DNA from: Actinomycetales bacterium
GTDB taxonomy: Bacteria; Actinomycetota; Actinomycetes; Nanopelagicales; Nanopelagicaceae
Direction: 5' to 3'
NCBI GenBank assembly: GCA_018969585.1
Contig: JAGWYB010000010.1
Span: 1 to 40,953, forward strand
DNA length: 40,953 bases
A program made the position numbers and the translations under genes. Shown here piece after piece: positions 22,544 through 33,786 of this stretch (position 1 is its first letter; each line of letters starts with the position of its first letter). A model generated the notes under the pieces. It was not told the DNA's origin. It did no database searches and was given only the letters and a program-made list of their open reading frames with translations.

Positions 22544-23499
22544 AATCACCAATTGAAAAAGCGATTCTTCTGGTTGGTGGAAAAGGGACGCGATTAGCAC
22601 CGCTCACCAATTCAACTCCAAAGCCCATGTTAAGACTTGCGGGCGCCCCGGTAACCGAACACCAGATTCGCAAGGCGCGAGATGCTGGAGTTAAGGAAAT
22701 TGTTCTTGCCACTTCATATCTAGCTGAGGTTTTTCAACCGTATTTTGGAGATGGCGAAAAGTTTGGGGTCTCAATTAAATACGCTGTTGAGAGCGAGCCA
22801 CTCGGGACCGGAGGTGCGATAGCAAACGCCGCTAAGGAACTCTCCCTACGTCCCGGTGAATCCATATTTATTTTCAATGGTGATGTTTTAAGTGAGCATA
22901 ATCTGGTAGCTCAAAGTCAATTGCATCAAAATCTAGAAGCCGATGTCACGCTTCATTTACTTGAAGTCGCAGATGCCAGACCGTACGGTTGCGTTCCTCT
23001 TAGTCCCGAGGGGCGCGTACTTGAATTCCTTGAAAAGATGCCGGAACCTAAGGCCAAGACGATTAACGCAGGTTGTTACATATTCAAATCAGAAATGCTG
23101 AATCAATTGCCATATGGCAAAGTGGTCAGTATCGAACGTGACTCATTTCCAAATTGGCTAGATTCCGGATACCGAATCTATGGATATCTCGATTCCAGTT
23201 ATTGGATTGATATGGGAACCCCAGATGCCATGGTGAGAGCTTCACGGGATCTAGTCCGACGCCATTACGGCGCTTCCTTGATTGCGCCATCTGCCAAAAT
23301 CCATCAGAGTGCAGTAATCGATGGCGGAAGTTTTATCGAAAGCGACACCTCGATCGATAGTGATGTAAGGATTTCTGGCTCGATTGTGGCTCAAGGTGCA
23401 GTTATTGAAAGCGGCGCAATTATTGAAAATAGCTACATTGCTGCCGATTCTCGTGTGAAAACAGGTTCAAATCTCCGTGAGAGTATTCACGGTTTTTAG
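22540..23499 (+). CDS. Sugar-1-phosphate nucleotidyltransferase, probably mannose-1-phosphate guanylyltransferase
   Basis: The 319-aa protein has the nucleotidyltransferase signature LVGGKGTRLAPLTNSTPKPM (11-30), the metal-binding FNGDVL, EPLGTGGAI and WIDMGTPDAM. A C-terminal left-handed helix with hexapeptide repeats (about 245-315, e.g. IESDTSIDSDVRISGSIVAQ) follows. The arrangement matches the actinobacterial GDP-mannose pyrophosphorylase encoded near whiB2 (Rv3264c-type), so it likely converts mannose-1-phosphate plus GTP to GDP-mannose. A glucose- or other NDP-sugar specificity remains possible. TTG start, translationally coupled to dapC (TTGA). A terminator hairpin overlaps its last codons. 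Phosphomannomutase, the preceding enzymatic step, is at 28777. Confidence 0.87.
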   Translation: MKSPIEKAILLVGGKGTRLAPLTNSTPKPMLRLAGAPVTEHQIRKARDAGVKEIVLATSYLAEVFQPYFGDGEKFGVSIKYAVESEPLGTGGAIANAAKELSLRPGESIFIFNGDVLSEHNLVAQSQLHQNLEADVTLHLLEVADARPYGCVPLSPEGRVLEFLEKMPEPKAKTINAGCYIFKSEMLNQLPYGKVVSIERDSFPNWLDSGYRIYGYLDSSYWIDMGTPDAMVRASRDLVRRHYGASLIAPSAKIHQSAVIDGGSFIESDTSIDSDVRISGSIVAQGAVIESGAIIENSYIAADSRVKTGSNLRESIHGF

Positions 23500-23507
23500 T
23501 CTTTTTT
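23475..23507 (+). terminator. Intrinsic terminator overlapping the end of the nucleotidyltransferase gene
   Basis: CCGTGA (23475-23480) and TCACGG (23487-23492) form a 6-bp perfect stem with a 6-nt loop. TTTTT follows directly at 23493-23497, with a further T6 run just downstream. The stop codon (23497-23499) lies in the T tract, so the terminator is built from coding sequence. It separates this unit from the whiB promoter. Confidence 0.6.
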
Positions 23508-23520
23508 CCCCTTTCCTAAC

Positions 23521-23550
23521 TTGACTTAGGGGGAATAACACGAGTGTAAT
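23521..23550 (+). promoter_or_regulatory. Canonical -35/-10 promoter of whiB2-like gene
   Basis: TTGACT (23521-23526) and TGTAAT (23545-23550) are separated by 18 bp. It is the most complete -35/-10 pair noticed in the window. Transcription would begin near 23557, giving a leader of about 46 nt that contains a hairpin and a Shine-Dalgarno sequence. Confidence 0.55.
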
Positions 23551-23562
23551 TCTCTCCATCGC

Positions 23563-23580
23563 GCCGACCGCGGGGTCGGC
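23563..23580 (+). promoter_or_regulatory. Leader hairpin upstream of whiB2-like gene
   Basis: GCCGACC (23563-23569) pairs perfectly with GGTCGGC (23574-23580) around a 4-nt loop. An alternative stem GGGG (23572-23575)/CCCC (23580-23583) uses part of the same bases, so the two folds exclude each other. The GGGAG ribosome binding site is at 23590-23594. A post-transcriptional role is inferred. Confidence 0.4.
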
Positions 23581-23602
23581 CCCTCTAGTGGGAGTCCATA
23601 AC

Positions 23603-23896
23603 ATGGCTGATGCTCGACGTAATGAGCAGAACTACGAATCAGGTCCAAGCATCCAATTAGGCAATGGCGAGGTAGTTGAACTTTCCTGGCAGGAGCGTGC
23701 GCTCTGCGCCCAGACTGATCCAGAAGCTTTCTTCCCTGAAAAGGGTGGTTCAACTCGTGAAGCGAAGCGAGTCTGCCTGGCATGTGAAGTTCGCCAAGAG
23801 TGTCTTGAATATGCACTTGCTCACGATGAAAGATTCGGAATCTGGGGCGGACTCTCAGAACGCGAACGTCGTCGTCTAAAGCGTCGACCTGCGTAA
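23603..23896 (+). CDS. WhiB-family Fe-S transcriptional regulator (WhiB2/WhmD-like)
   Basis: Wbl proteins bind a 4Fe-4S cluster and usually work with the primary sigma factor. The 97-aa product has the four cluster Cys residues (C35 in RALCAQTDP, C58 and C61 in VCLACEV, C67 in QECLEYA), the beta-turn motif FGIWGGLSERERR and a basic C-terminus RRLKRRPA. Context beside a GDP-mannose pyrophosphorylase, DUF3499 and phosphomannomutase is the WhiB2/WhmD locus known to affect septation in mycobacteria and Streptomyces. I chose the ATG at 23603 because GGGAG lies 8 nt upstream. An in-frame GTG at 23588 would add five residues. The leader carries a hairpin. Confidence 0.92.
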   Translation: MADARRNEQNYESGPSIQLGNGEVVELSWQERALCAQTDPEAFFPEKGGSTREAKRVCLACEVRQECLEYALAHDERFGIWGGLSERERRRLKRRPA

Positions 23897-23932
23897 TCCC
23901 AAAATTTAATTTAATCGAGGCGAGGCGGTGCA

Positions 23933-26900
23933 ATGCCGACTTCTAAATCCGGAATTACTTCGAACTCACTGCGCTCGCGCCATCATGTAAACGCAATTCT
24001 TGTCGTTCATAATGGAGCGGAGTGGCTGCCAGAAGTTGTCGTTGCGCTAACCTCGCAGAAACACCAAATTGATAATTTGATTGCAGTAGATACTGGATCT
24101 ACAGATAAGTCGCTCCAATATTTAAAGAAAGCTGGAATCAAATATCTACAGGCGCCATCAGACACCGGCTTTGGCGCAGCAATTCATCTCGCTTTGGAAA
24201 GTTCTCTGATTGAGAATGGGAAATCAGATCAACAAGAATGGCTCTGGTTTCTACATGACGATTGCGCTCCGAAAGCGGATGCACTTCTCGAACTCTTAGC
24301 GGCGGTAGATGAGCGACCTCAAGCAGCGCTAGTAGGACCAAAGCTACGTGGTTGGTACGACCGAAATCATTTGCTAGAAGTCGGAGTCAGCATTACCTCA
24401 AATGGCGCGCGCTGGACTGGACTTGAATATTTAGAGAAAGATCAAGGTCAACATGACAATATTGGAGAAGTACTCTCTGTTAGTACAGCAGGAGCGCTTA
24501 TTCGTCGAGGTGTTTTCGATGAAGTCGGAAGATTCGATCCGGAACTCTCATTATTCCGTGATGATGTTGATCTAGGTTGGCGAATTCATACTGCAGGTCA
24601 TACCGCGGTAGTTGCTTCACAAGCTATCGCTTTCCATGCAGAAGCTGCAGCAAATGAGCGACGGAGCATTGATGTTGCTAACGCTTTTTTACATCGGCCG
24701 TTACTTCTGGATCGTCGGCACGCTGCATACGTATTGATGGCTAATTCTTCTTTGTGGCTTACTCCATTTATCGCTCTCCAACTTTTTGGATCAGCACTAC
24801 TTCGCTCTATCGGTTTCTTATTAGCTAAGCGCCCTGGTTACGCTTTAGACGAAATTGCTGCCGTATCACTGGTGTTAGCGCAACCTCAAGATTTGATCCG
24901 TGCCCGCAAAGTTCGAAAATCAACGCGCCTTCTCTCATCAAGAGTTATATCTCGATTTGTTCCTCCTAGAGGCACTCAATTAGCTCTAACAATAGATCGT
25001 GCGCGCGATACATTGATTCGAAGCTGGAATCAAAGTTCAATTGAAAACAAACGAGATAAATCTGCTAAATTTTCAAATAAATCGTCATTAGATTTTAGCG
25101 ATGCAGTTGCTGAGAATGCAGATATCGACCTTGTTGAATCCCCATCTCTATTTAGAGCCATCAGAAATAGACCGATTCTTTCGTCGTCAATAATTGTTCT
25201 GATTATTTCTCTGATTGCATTTCGCCAGAGAGTTTTTGATCTAGTGGGGGGCGCGCTACCGATAACGCCTGAAAGCGGAGTCTCACTATTAAAGCAGTAT
25301 GCAAATTCTTGGCACGCAGTTGGACTAGGTTCAAGCGTAAACATGCCTCCCTGGATTGCATTCCTAGGTTTGAGTTCAATCTTTGCTTTCTTTAACGCAA
25401 AATTGGTGATGTCTATTCTGTTGGTTTTAGCAGTTCCATTTGCTTTTTTTGGCGCTTATCGATTAGCTCGAAAATTTACGCAGATGCACTATCTAGCCTT
25501 AGTCGCCGCCCTTCTTTATTCGATGGCTCCTGTCGTTATCGGAGCCCTCAATTCGGGCAGATTGGGAACAATTATGCTTTCTGTAATTGGTCCATGGATT
25601 GTTAGATCTCTTCTGGGTCTCGAAGCTCTCGAACTTCTCGGTTGGCGCAGAACTTGGCGAATGGCCTTTTTAATGTCACTAGTTTTCGCCTTTTCACCAA
25701 TTGCTTTTCTCGTAATTTTTATCTGGCAATTTATCCTTTCGATTTTAGACGTGATTGCTTTTAATAAAGGTGGCTTCGGGAAAACAGTTTTTGACGATAG
25801 GAATGCTCGCCGAATCGCAATTCTTGGAACGCCATTCGTCATATGTGCACCTTGGTCGATTGATTTAATTCTGCATCCCTCTAGATTCCTTCTTGATCCC
25901 GGTTTAGCACTCGGTGGCGGTGACATCGCATCCATTTTGCTCGCTAACCCCGGTGGCATTGGATCCCCTCCACTTTGGATGGTTTCTCCCGTTTTAGCAA
26001 TCGCTTTAATTTCACTATTCGTTAGTAAAGTTTCACGATTCGGTGAAGTCTCTCTATTTTTCATTGGCGCAGCGATGCTCTTTGGCAGCCAAGAAGTCGC
26101 AGGTCACGGAAGCCTGATACCAACTCCATTATGGGTTGGCAGTTTGCTAGTAATTCCAACTTTAGTTGCTATTTTGGCGGGAGTAATCATGATTGATTTC
26201 TATTTGCCAAAAATTTCAGAGAGCCCAATCGACTATCGACATTTACTAATGGGATTTATTTCTCTTCTTTCAACATTTTCACTCATTGTCTCTATGTTTT
26301 GGTGGGTATTTACTGCTCCTAACGCACCGCTTCAAAGCAAATCAAAAGATGCACTTCCAGCTTTCTTAACGGTTAGCGCCCAAACTAATGAACGATTCAA
26401 AACGCTCGTAATACGTTCTTCTAATAATGAGACTAAGTTCTTCATCGCTAGAGATAGCGATATTCGGCTTGGCGAGCCTGACGTTATTGTTGGGTTATCG
26501 CAAGAAGTTGATCAGGCCATCTCAGATTTAGTGACTGGAGCTGGAATTGACTCAAGTAAAGTCTTGGCGGCAAATGGCATCAGCTATGTTTTCTTAGCTC
26601 GCCCGATAAATGAAGATTTAGCACGTACTATTGATGGAGTCGGTGGATTTGCAAGAGCCTCCAAGACTGATGAAGGAATAACTTGGAAAGTTATCGAATC
26701 GCTACCAAGAATTCTTTTCATTTCCGAAAACGGTGAGAGATTAGCGATTCCGAGTGATGAGCTAGAAGCTTCTGGCGTTTTAAGTGGCCCGGGACAGATG
26801 ATTGTTACAGAGAAGTTTGATTCACGTTGGAAAGTTACGCTCAATCAAGAAACGATAAGGGCGAGTAGATCTGAGTCTGGAAATCCGATTTTCCAAATTC

Positions 26901-27049
26901 CATCCGCTGGAGAGTTTCGTATTTTTCATGACTCAACCTCAAGAAGAGCATGGATTGCTCTTCAAATATTTTCCTTCTTTACCCTGATAGTTCTGATGCT
27001 TCCAGCGCGCCGTCGACGGAGTGACATTCGTATAGAGGAACTCTCATGA
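23933..27049 (+). CDS. Large multi-pass glycosyltransferase family 2 protein
   Basis: The 1038-aa protein begins with a GT2 domain (about 18-260): NAILVVHNGAEWLPEVVVAL, VDTGSTDKS, the donor motif FLHDDCAPK, and SLFRDDVDLGWRIHTAGH as the acceptor-loop signature. About a dozen hydrophobic helices follow (from about 265 to 310 and 410 to 800). A soluble extracytoplasmic part and a last helix near the C-terminus (IFSFFTLIVLMLPARRRR) end it. This GT2 plus GT-C-like layout is typical of actinobacterial proteins encoded at the whiB2 locus with a DUF5719 partner. It is probably an envelope glycan or glycoprotein transferase using a nucleotide- or lipid-linked sugar. The stop overlaps the next gene by 4 nt (ATGA). 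Confidence 0.85.
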   Translation: MPTSKSGITSNSLRSRHHVNAILVVHNGAEWLPEVVVALTSQKHQIDNLIAVDTGSTDKSLQYLKKAGIKYLQAPSDTGFGAAIHLALESSLIENGKSDQQEWLWFLHDDCAPKADALLELLAAVDERPQAALVGPKLRGWYDRNHLLEVGVSITSNGARWTGLEYLEKDQGQHDNIGEVLSVSTAGALIRRGVFDEVGRFDPELSLFRDDVDLGWRIHTAGHTAVVASQAIAFHAEAAANERRSIDVANAFLHRPLLLDRRHAAYVLMANSSLWLTPFIALQLFGSALLRSIGFLLAKRPGYALDEIAAVSLVLAQPQDLIRARKVRKSTRLLSSRVISRFVPPRGTQLALTIDRARDTLIRSWNQSSIENKRDKSAKFSNKSSLDFSDAVAENADIDLVESPSLFRAIRNRPILSSSIIVLIISLIAFRQRVFDLVGGALPITPESGVSLLKQYANSWHAVGLGSSVNMPPWIAFLGLSSIFAFFNAKLVMSILLVLAVPFAFFGAYRLARKFTQMHYLALVAALLYSMAPVVIGALNSGRLGTIMLSVIGPWIVRSLLGLEALELLGWRRTWRMAFLMSLVFAFSPIAFLVIFIWQFILSILDVIAFNKGGFGKTVFDDRNARRIAILGTPFVICAPWSIDLILHPSRFLLDPGLALGGGDIASILLANPGGIGSPPLWMVSPVLAIALISLFVSKVSRFGEVSLFFIGAAMLFGSQEVAGHGSLIPTPLWVGSLLVIPTLVAILAGVIMIDFYLPKISESPIDYRHLLMGFISLLSTFSLIVSMFWWVFTAPNAPLQSKSKDALPAFLTVSAQTNERFKTLVIRSSNNETKFFIARDSDIRLGEPDVIVGLSQEVDQAISDLVTGAGIDSSKVLAANGISYVFLARPINEDLARTIDGVGGFARASKTDEGITWKVIESLPRILFISENGERLAIPSDELEASGVLSGPGQMIVTEKFDSRWKVTLNQETIRASRSESGNPIFQIPSAGEFRIFHDSTSRRAWIALQIFSFFTLIVLMLPARRRRSDIRIEELS

Positions 27050-28356
27050 TAGAGAGAAGAGCTTCAACGGCGCTATTAATATTCATAATTACAGCGCACG
27101 TGGCCTTTTTGCTTCCAGATTCAGAAAATACTTATACTCAAGAAATTAGTAGAAACTATTCCGTTACTACCTGTCCTGGACCAATAAACGAATCAAAACT
27201 GACAACTTTGCTACCTGCGAAATCCGTTGGAGTTAGGGATTTGAGTCGTAAGGCTTCTGGATTCGCCGAACTTAGCGTGGGAAATCCTAATAATCTAAAG
27301 CGTGCAATTGTTGTTGCTGGTAACCCAAATGACAGCATCACAATTCAATCGAAAAATTCAAAATGGACCGCAGCTGCTTTTTGTGGTTCCGGCCGGGAAA
27401 GTTCCTGGTTTGTAGGTGGTACCGCAGATGTGACCAGTCGCAGCAAATTGGTACTTGTGAATAGCGGACTAAGTGATGCCGTAGTTGAAGTCACGATGTT
27501 TAATGAGACTGGAGAACGTATTCCAGAGAGTATTACGGTGAAAGCTTTAAGCGAGAAGATTCTTAGAGTCGATTCACTTGATCCAGGATCATCGCAACTT
27601 GTCGTTAATGTCAAAACTATCGGAGGAAGGGTCACGAGTTATTTGCTAGATGAAAGAGTCAAGGGCTTACGAAATCTCGGCGGAGATTTCGTTTCACTAA
27701 TTAATGATCCTCAGACCATCCAATTAATTCCTGGTTTGCTAGCTAAATATGGCCAGAACGGCAAGTTGAGACACACCATTCGCATAATGAATGTGTCTGA
27801 TGTTGATAGCACAGCCTCCGTAGAAATAATTTCATCTGATGGCGTTTATATCCCAGTCGGGTTGAGTGAAATTTCATTAGATTCCCGCAAAGTAAAAGAA
27901 ATTGAACTAGTTGATTTAGATTTGGGACGAACGAACTTTGGCTTGAAAATTGAATCCGAGTCACCTTTTGTAGCTTCCGTGCTGACCGAATTAAAGAGTG
28001 GCAATATTTCGGACTTCACTTGGTCAATCCCTGCAATTCCGCTTGATCAAATCGGATTTAATTTATATGGACTTGAACCAATTCTTACATTGATTGGGGA
28101 GAAAATCGATGCCACTGTTGAAATCAGAAATCGAGATGGAAAAAGTATAAAAAAGAATTTAGTTGGAGACGAAATTGTAAATTGGCAATTTCCGGGAAAT
28201 GCTCGATTAGTCAGAATCATTAACAGAACTCAAGTACGAGGCGCTATGACTTGGATCAGCAATGATGGTGTGACACATCTGGCCCTAAATCAGGCAGCTT
28301 CGCTCGAGAGCGCCACAAGACCCGTGGCCGACATCTCGGTTATTCAGTCACGCTGA
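27046..28356 (+). CDS. DUF5719-like secreted/anchored protein
   Basis: The 436-aa product has one N-terminal hydrophobic segment (STALLIFIITAHVAFLLPDS), either a signal anchor or a signal peptide. It continues as a beta-rich extracytoplasmic protein with repeated Ser/Val/Asn segments such as LVLVNSGLSDAVVEVTMFNE and IRIMNVSDVDSTASVEIISS, resembling tandem immunoglobulin-like modules. Position directly after the large glycosyltransferase with a 4-nt overlap matches the DUF5719 genes of other Actinobacteria. The assignment rests on context and general pattern, not on a clear motif. The function is unknown but presumably linked to the glycosyltransferase. Confidence 0.65.
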   Translation: MIERRASTALLIFIITAHVAFLLPDSENTYTQEISRNYSVTTCPGPINESKLTTLLPAKSVGVRDLSRKASGFAELSVGNPNNLKRAIVVAGNPNDSITIQSKNSKWTAAAFCGSGRESSWFVGGTADVTSRSKLVLVNSGLSDAVVEVTMFNETGERIPESITVKALSEKILRVDSLDPGSSQLVVNVKTIGGRVTSYLLDERVKGLRNLGGDFVSLINDPQTIQLIPGLLAKYGQNGKLRHTIRIMNVSDVDSTASVEIISSDGVYIPVGLSEISLDSRKVKEIELVDLDLGRTNFGLKIESESPFVASVLTELKSGNISDFTWSIPAIPLDQIGFNLYGLEPILTLIGEKIDATVEIRNRDGKSIKKNLVGDEIVNWQFPGNARLVRIINRTQVRGAMTWISNDGVTHLALNQAASLESATRPVADISVIQSR

Positions 28357-28390
28357 TAGTCAGAATCCCACAATTTCAAGAGGTAGCGAC

Positions 28391-28396
28391 TAATCT
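28391..28396 (+). promoter_or_regulatory. -10 element, leaderless start of DUF3499 gene
   Basis: TAATCT followed by a 6-nt spacer and the ATG at 28403. Confidence 0.55.
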
Positions 28397-28402
28397 GCCG
28401 AC

Positions 28403-28776
28403 ATGCGCGAACAAGAGCCGGTAAGGCCAAGTGGTAGTGGTCGTACCTGTTCGAAAAGTGGTTGTCGCCAACCAGCCGCTAGAACTCTGATTTATATTTA
28501 CTCCGAATCAACAGCAGTATTGGGACCGCTTTCCACATTCGCCGAACCTCACACGTTTGATTTTTGCACAAACCATAGTGAGAGATTGACGGTGCCAAAA
28601 GGTTGGAATGTGATTAAACATGAATCCGGCGGCACCGCCGAACCTTCTCCTGAAGATTTAATGGCCATCGCAGATGCGGTTCGGAATATAGCAAAAGTGA
28701 ACCCGTCTGCTCCTGATAAATCTCCAGAAGTTGGAAGACGTGGACATTTGAGAGCTATTCCAGATCCAAAAGATTG

Positions 28777-28777
<1 letters not shown>
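28403..28777 (+). CDS. DUF3499 family protein
   Basis: The 124-aa product carries CSKSGCRQPAARTLIYIYSE near the N-terminus, DFCTNHSERLTVPKGWNV, and a Pro/Gly-rich tail ending RGHLRAIPDP. This is the actinobacterial DUF3499 family (Rv3259-type, from memory). The paired Cys residues (Cys-x4-Cys and Cys-x2-His) suggest a small zinc-binding domain. Its role is unknown, but it is consistently located between whiB2 and phosphomannomutase. A TAATCT hexamer 6 nt before the ATG indicates its own leaderless promoter. The stop shares its last base with the pmm ATG (TGATG). Confidence 0.9.
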
Positions 28778-31482
<2,705 letters not shown>

Positions 31483-31483
<1 letters not shown>

Positions 31484-32172
31484 TGACCTCAGTTCTTGTT
31501 GTCGACGATGATCAAGATCTCGCAGAAATGTTGGGCATTGTTCTTAATGGTGTCGGCATGGAGGTAGATTTGGTAAGTCGCGGTGACGAAGCTATTGAAG
31601 TTTTCAAAAATAGTCAGCCAGATTTAGTTTTGCTAGACATAATGCTTCCTGGCGCAGATGGAATCGAAGTCTGCAAGGCCATTCGAAAACAGTCTTCACG
31701 CGTTCCAATTGTCATGTTAACTGCTAAAAGTGACACCAATGACATTGTGAAAGGGTTAGAGGCTGGCGCCGATGACTACATGGTTAAACCTTTCAAGCCT
31801 TCTGAGTTAGTTGCCCGCATTAGAACGAGATTAAGGCGTACTAGTGGCGAATTAAATGGCAATTTATTAATAGGTGATCTAACAATCGATATTGTGGAGC
31901 ACTCCGTAATGCGAAACGGAAAGGAGATTCCATTAACTCGCCTAGAGTTCGACTTGCTAGTTGCTCTCGGAAAAGAACCAGGACGAGTTTTTACCCGCGA
32001 AGCTCTTCTCAGCGAGGTGTGGGGATATCGCCACTCAACAGATACCCGTCTAGTGAACGTACATATACAACGTCTACGCGCCAAGATTGAGCATGAGCCA
32101 GAAGAACCTCAGATAATTCTGACGGTACGCGGTGTTGGCTATAAGGCGGGCGGATCCGGCGTTAAATCGTAA
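31483..32172 (+). CDS. mtrA: Response regulator MtrA
   Basis: MtrA is an OmpR/PhoB-type regulator that controls cell-wall and division genes in Actinobacteria. The 229-aa protein has the receiver acidic pocket VVDDDQD (5-11), phosphoacceptor Asp52 in VLLDIMLPGADG, the MLTAK switch and conserved Lys in VKPFKP. The winged-helix domain (about 130-225) includes LTRLEFDLLVAL, REALLSEVWGYRHSTDTR and VNVHIQRLRAKIE. The ATG at 31483 (MTSVLVVDDD) is used, with the frame extension to 31465 lying inside sahH. It is coupled to sahH by one base and to mtrB by a 2-nt gap. Confidence 0.95.
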
Positions 32173-32174
32173 AG

Positions 32175-33728
32175 ATGAAGCTAATGAATAAGCTCATCTC
32201 GAGTTTTAGAAAATCATTATTTTTAAAAGTTTTTAGCTTGTCGGCGTTAGTTTCTCTAATCTTAATCAGCGCAATTGGATCTACTCTTTACAACAGGTTG
32301 GAAGACGGTATTTATAAGGACAAAATTGCATCTTCGATATCAGAAGGTCGGGCCGCAATTCAATTCGCTACCTATCGATTCACCATAGAGTCTTTAAATG
32401 GAAAACCAAATTTCAGTTCACTTGCTGAAGAGATCGTTAAATCAACAAACGTGAGTGCCGCAGAGTCAGGAAGAGAAGTAGTTTTATTTAACACCAAAGG
32501 TTTGAAGCTGAGAGGCGTTCCTGCAAGCTTAACTTCGAATTTTCTTGAACCAGAATCTGTGCCAAATGCCCTTCGCAAAGCAACTGTAAAGAATAAAGAG
32601 ATAACTTGGGAGCGGGGAACGCTAAGTTATGTGAATAAGCGAGAACTTCCTGGGATATTTGTCGGAGGAGTTTTTGATATTCCCAAGCTTGGAAAATACG
32701 AGATGTACATGGCTTATGACTTTGTAGCTCAAGAACGGAGCATAGACTTAATTGGTAGATCTCTCTGGGTTACAGGATTTCTACTTTTAGTTCTAATTCT
32801 TTTGACTGCGTCTATTGTGCTTCGTATGTCCGTCAAACCAATTCAAGTTGCGGCTGAAATTGCAGAGTCGCTTACAACTGGAAATTTAAAAACTCGGATG
32901 TCGGTTCGCGGCGAAGATGAAACAGCACGTCTTGGAATAGCTTTTAATCAGATGGCGACGACATTAGCTGAGCAGATTGGGCGTTTAGAAAATCTATCCC
33001 GTATCCAACAGCGATTTGTATCTGACGTTTCGCACGAGTTAAGAACACCTTTGACGACGATTCGTATGGCCGCTGATGTAATCAGTAGTGCTCGAGCAAA
33101 CTTCGAGCCAAATGTTGCAAGAAGTGCGGAATTGCTGCAGTCCCAAATTGAGAAATTTGAACAATTATTGCAAGATCTTTTAGAGGTAAGTAGATTCGAT
33201 GCGGAAGCTGCGACGTTAAATTTTACTAAATTAGATTTATATGTTGTTCTAAAAAAGTGTATCGACGATCTTTCTCCGGTAGCGGGCGAAAAAGGCACTG
33301 AGATCAATATGCGAAAAACCAGCGAGCGCACTTTGATTGATGGCGATTCAAGAAGAATTGAGCGAATAATTCGAAATCTTCTAAATAACGCGATTGATCA
33401 CTCGGAAGGCGGCCCAATTGATGTGACGCTGGAAGCAAACGAATCTGCCGTATCGCTAAGTGTTAGAGATTACGGAATTGGTATCGAGAAACAATATTGG
33501 AATCGCGTTTTTGATCGATTCTGGCGCGCAGATCCATCAAGATCCCGCGTTAGAGGTGGTACTGGACTTGGACTTTCTATCGCTCTAGAGGATGCGGTTC
33601 TTCACGGTGGCGATATCAAGGTTTGGGGGGAGATTGGGAAAGGCGCAAATTTTGTCCTTACGGTTCCAAAGATAGCTGGAACTCCGATTGGCACTTATCC
33701 GTTAAGTCCATCCACAGATACAAAATAA
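32175..33728 (+). CDS. mtrB: Sensor histidine kinase MtrB
   Basis: The 517-aa kinase has two transmembrane helices (about 16-38 and 195-218) enclosing an extracytoplasmic sensor of about 155 residues. Next are a HAMP domain (to about 270), the HisKA domain with the phosphoacceptor His287 in DVSHELRTPLTTI, and the HATPase with RIIRNLLNNAIDHS, DYGIGI and RGGTGLGLSIA. It phosphorylates MtrA, encoded 2 nt upstream. In most Actinobacteria the lipoprotein gene lpqB, a modulator of MtrB, follows directly. Here comF follows after 58 bp. The exact start could be the second ATG at 32184, with little consequence. Confidence 0.94.
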   Translation: MKLMNKLISSFRKSLFLKVFSLSALVSLILISAIGSTLYNRLEDGIYKDKIASSISEGRAAIQFATYRFTIESLNGKPNFSSLAEEIVKSTNVSAAESGREVVLFNTKGLKLRGVPASLTSNFLEPESVPNALRKATVKNKEITWERGTLSYVNKRELPGIFVGGVFDIPKLGKYEMYMAYDFVAQERSIDLIGRSLWVTGFLLLVLILLTASIVLRMSVKPIQVAAEIAESLTTGNLKTRMSVRGEDETARLGIAFNQMATTLAEQIGRLENLSRIQQRFVSDVSHELRTPLTTIRMAADVISSARANFEPNVARSAELLQSQIEKFEQLLQDLLEVSRFDAEAATLNFTKLDLYVVLKKCIDDLSPVAGEKGTEINMRKTSERTLIDGDSRRIERIIRNLLNNAIDHSEGGPIDVTLEANESAVSLSVRDYGIGIEKQYWNRVFDRFWRADPSRSRVRGGTGLGLSIALEDAVLHGGDIKVWGEIGKGANFVLTVPKIAGTPIGTYPLSPSTDTK

Positions 33729-33762
33729 GATCAACAATTTCTAGAAGAAGAACTTAATTCAA

Positions 33763-33783
33763 AGAATCACCCTAGATGATTCT
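33763..33783. repeat. Inverted repeat before comF
   Basis: AGAATC (33763-33768) and GATTCT (33778-33783) are perfect inverse copies separated by 9 nt, ending 3 nt before the comF ATG. They could be an operator or a weak hairpin over the translation start. Confidence 0.35.
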
Positions 33784-33786
33784 CTA

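Noticed and set aside
25516-26064. 182-aa open frame on the - strand
   Set aside because: It is antisense to the membrane region of the large glycosyltransferase. Its Arg/Pro/Lys-rich composition is typical of a shadow frame.
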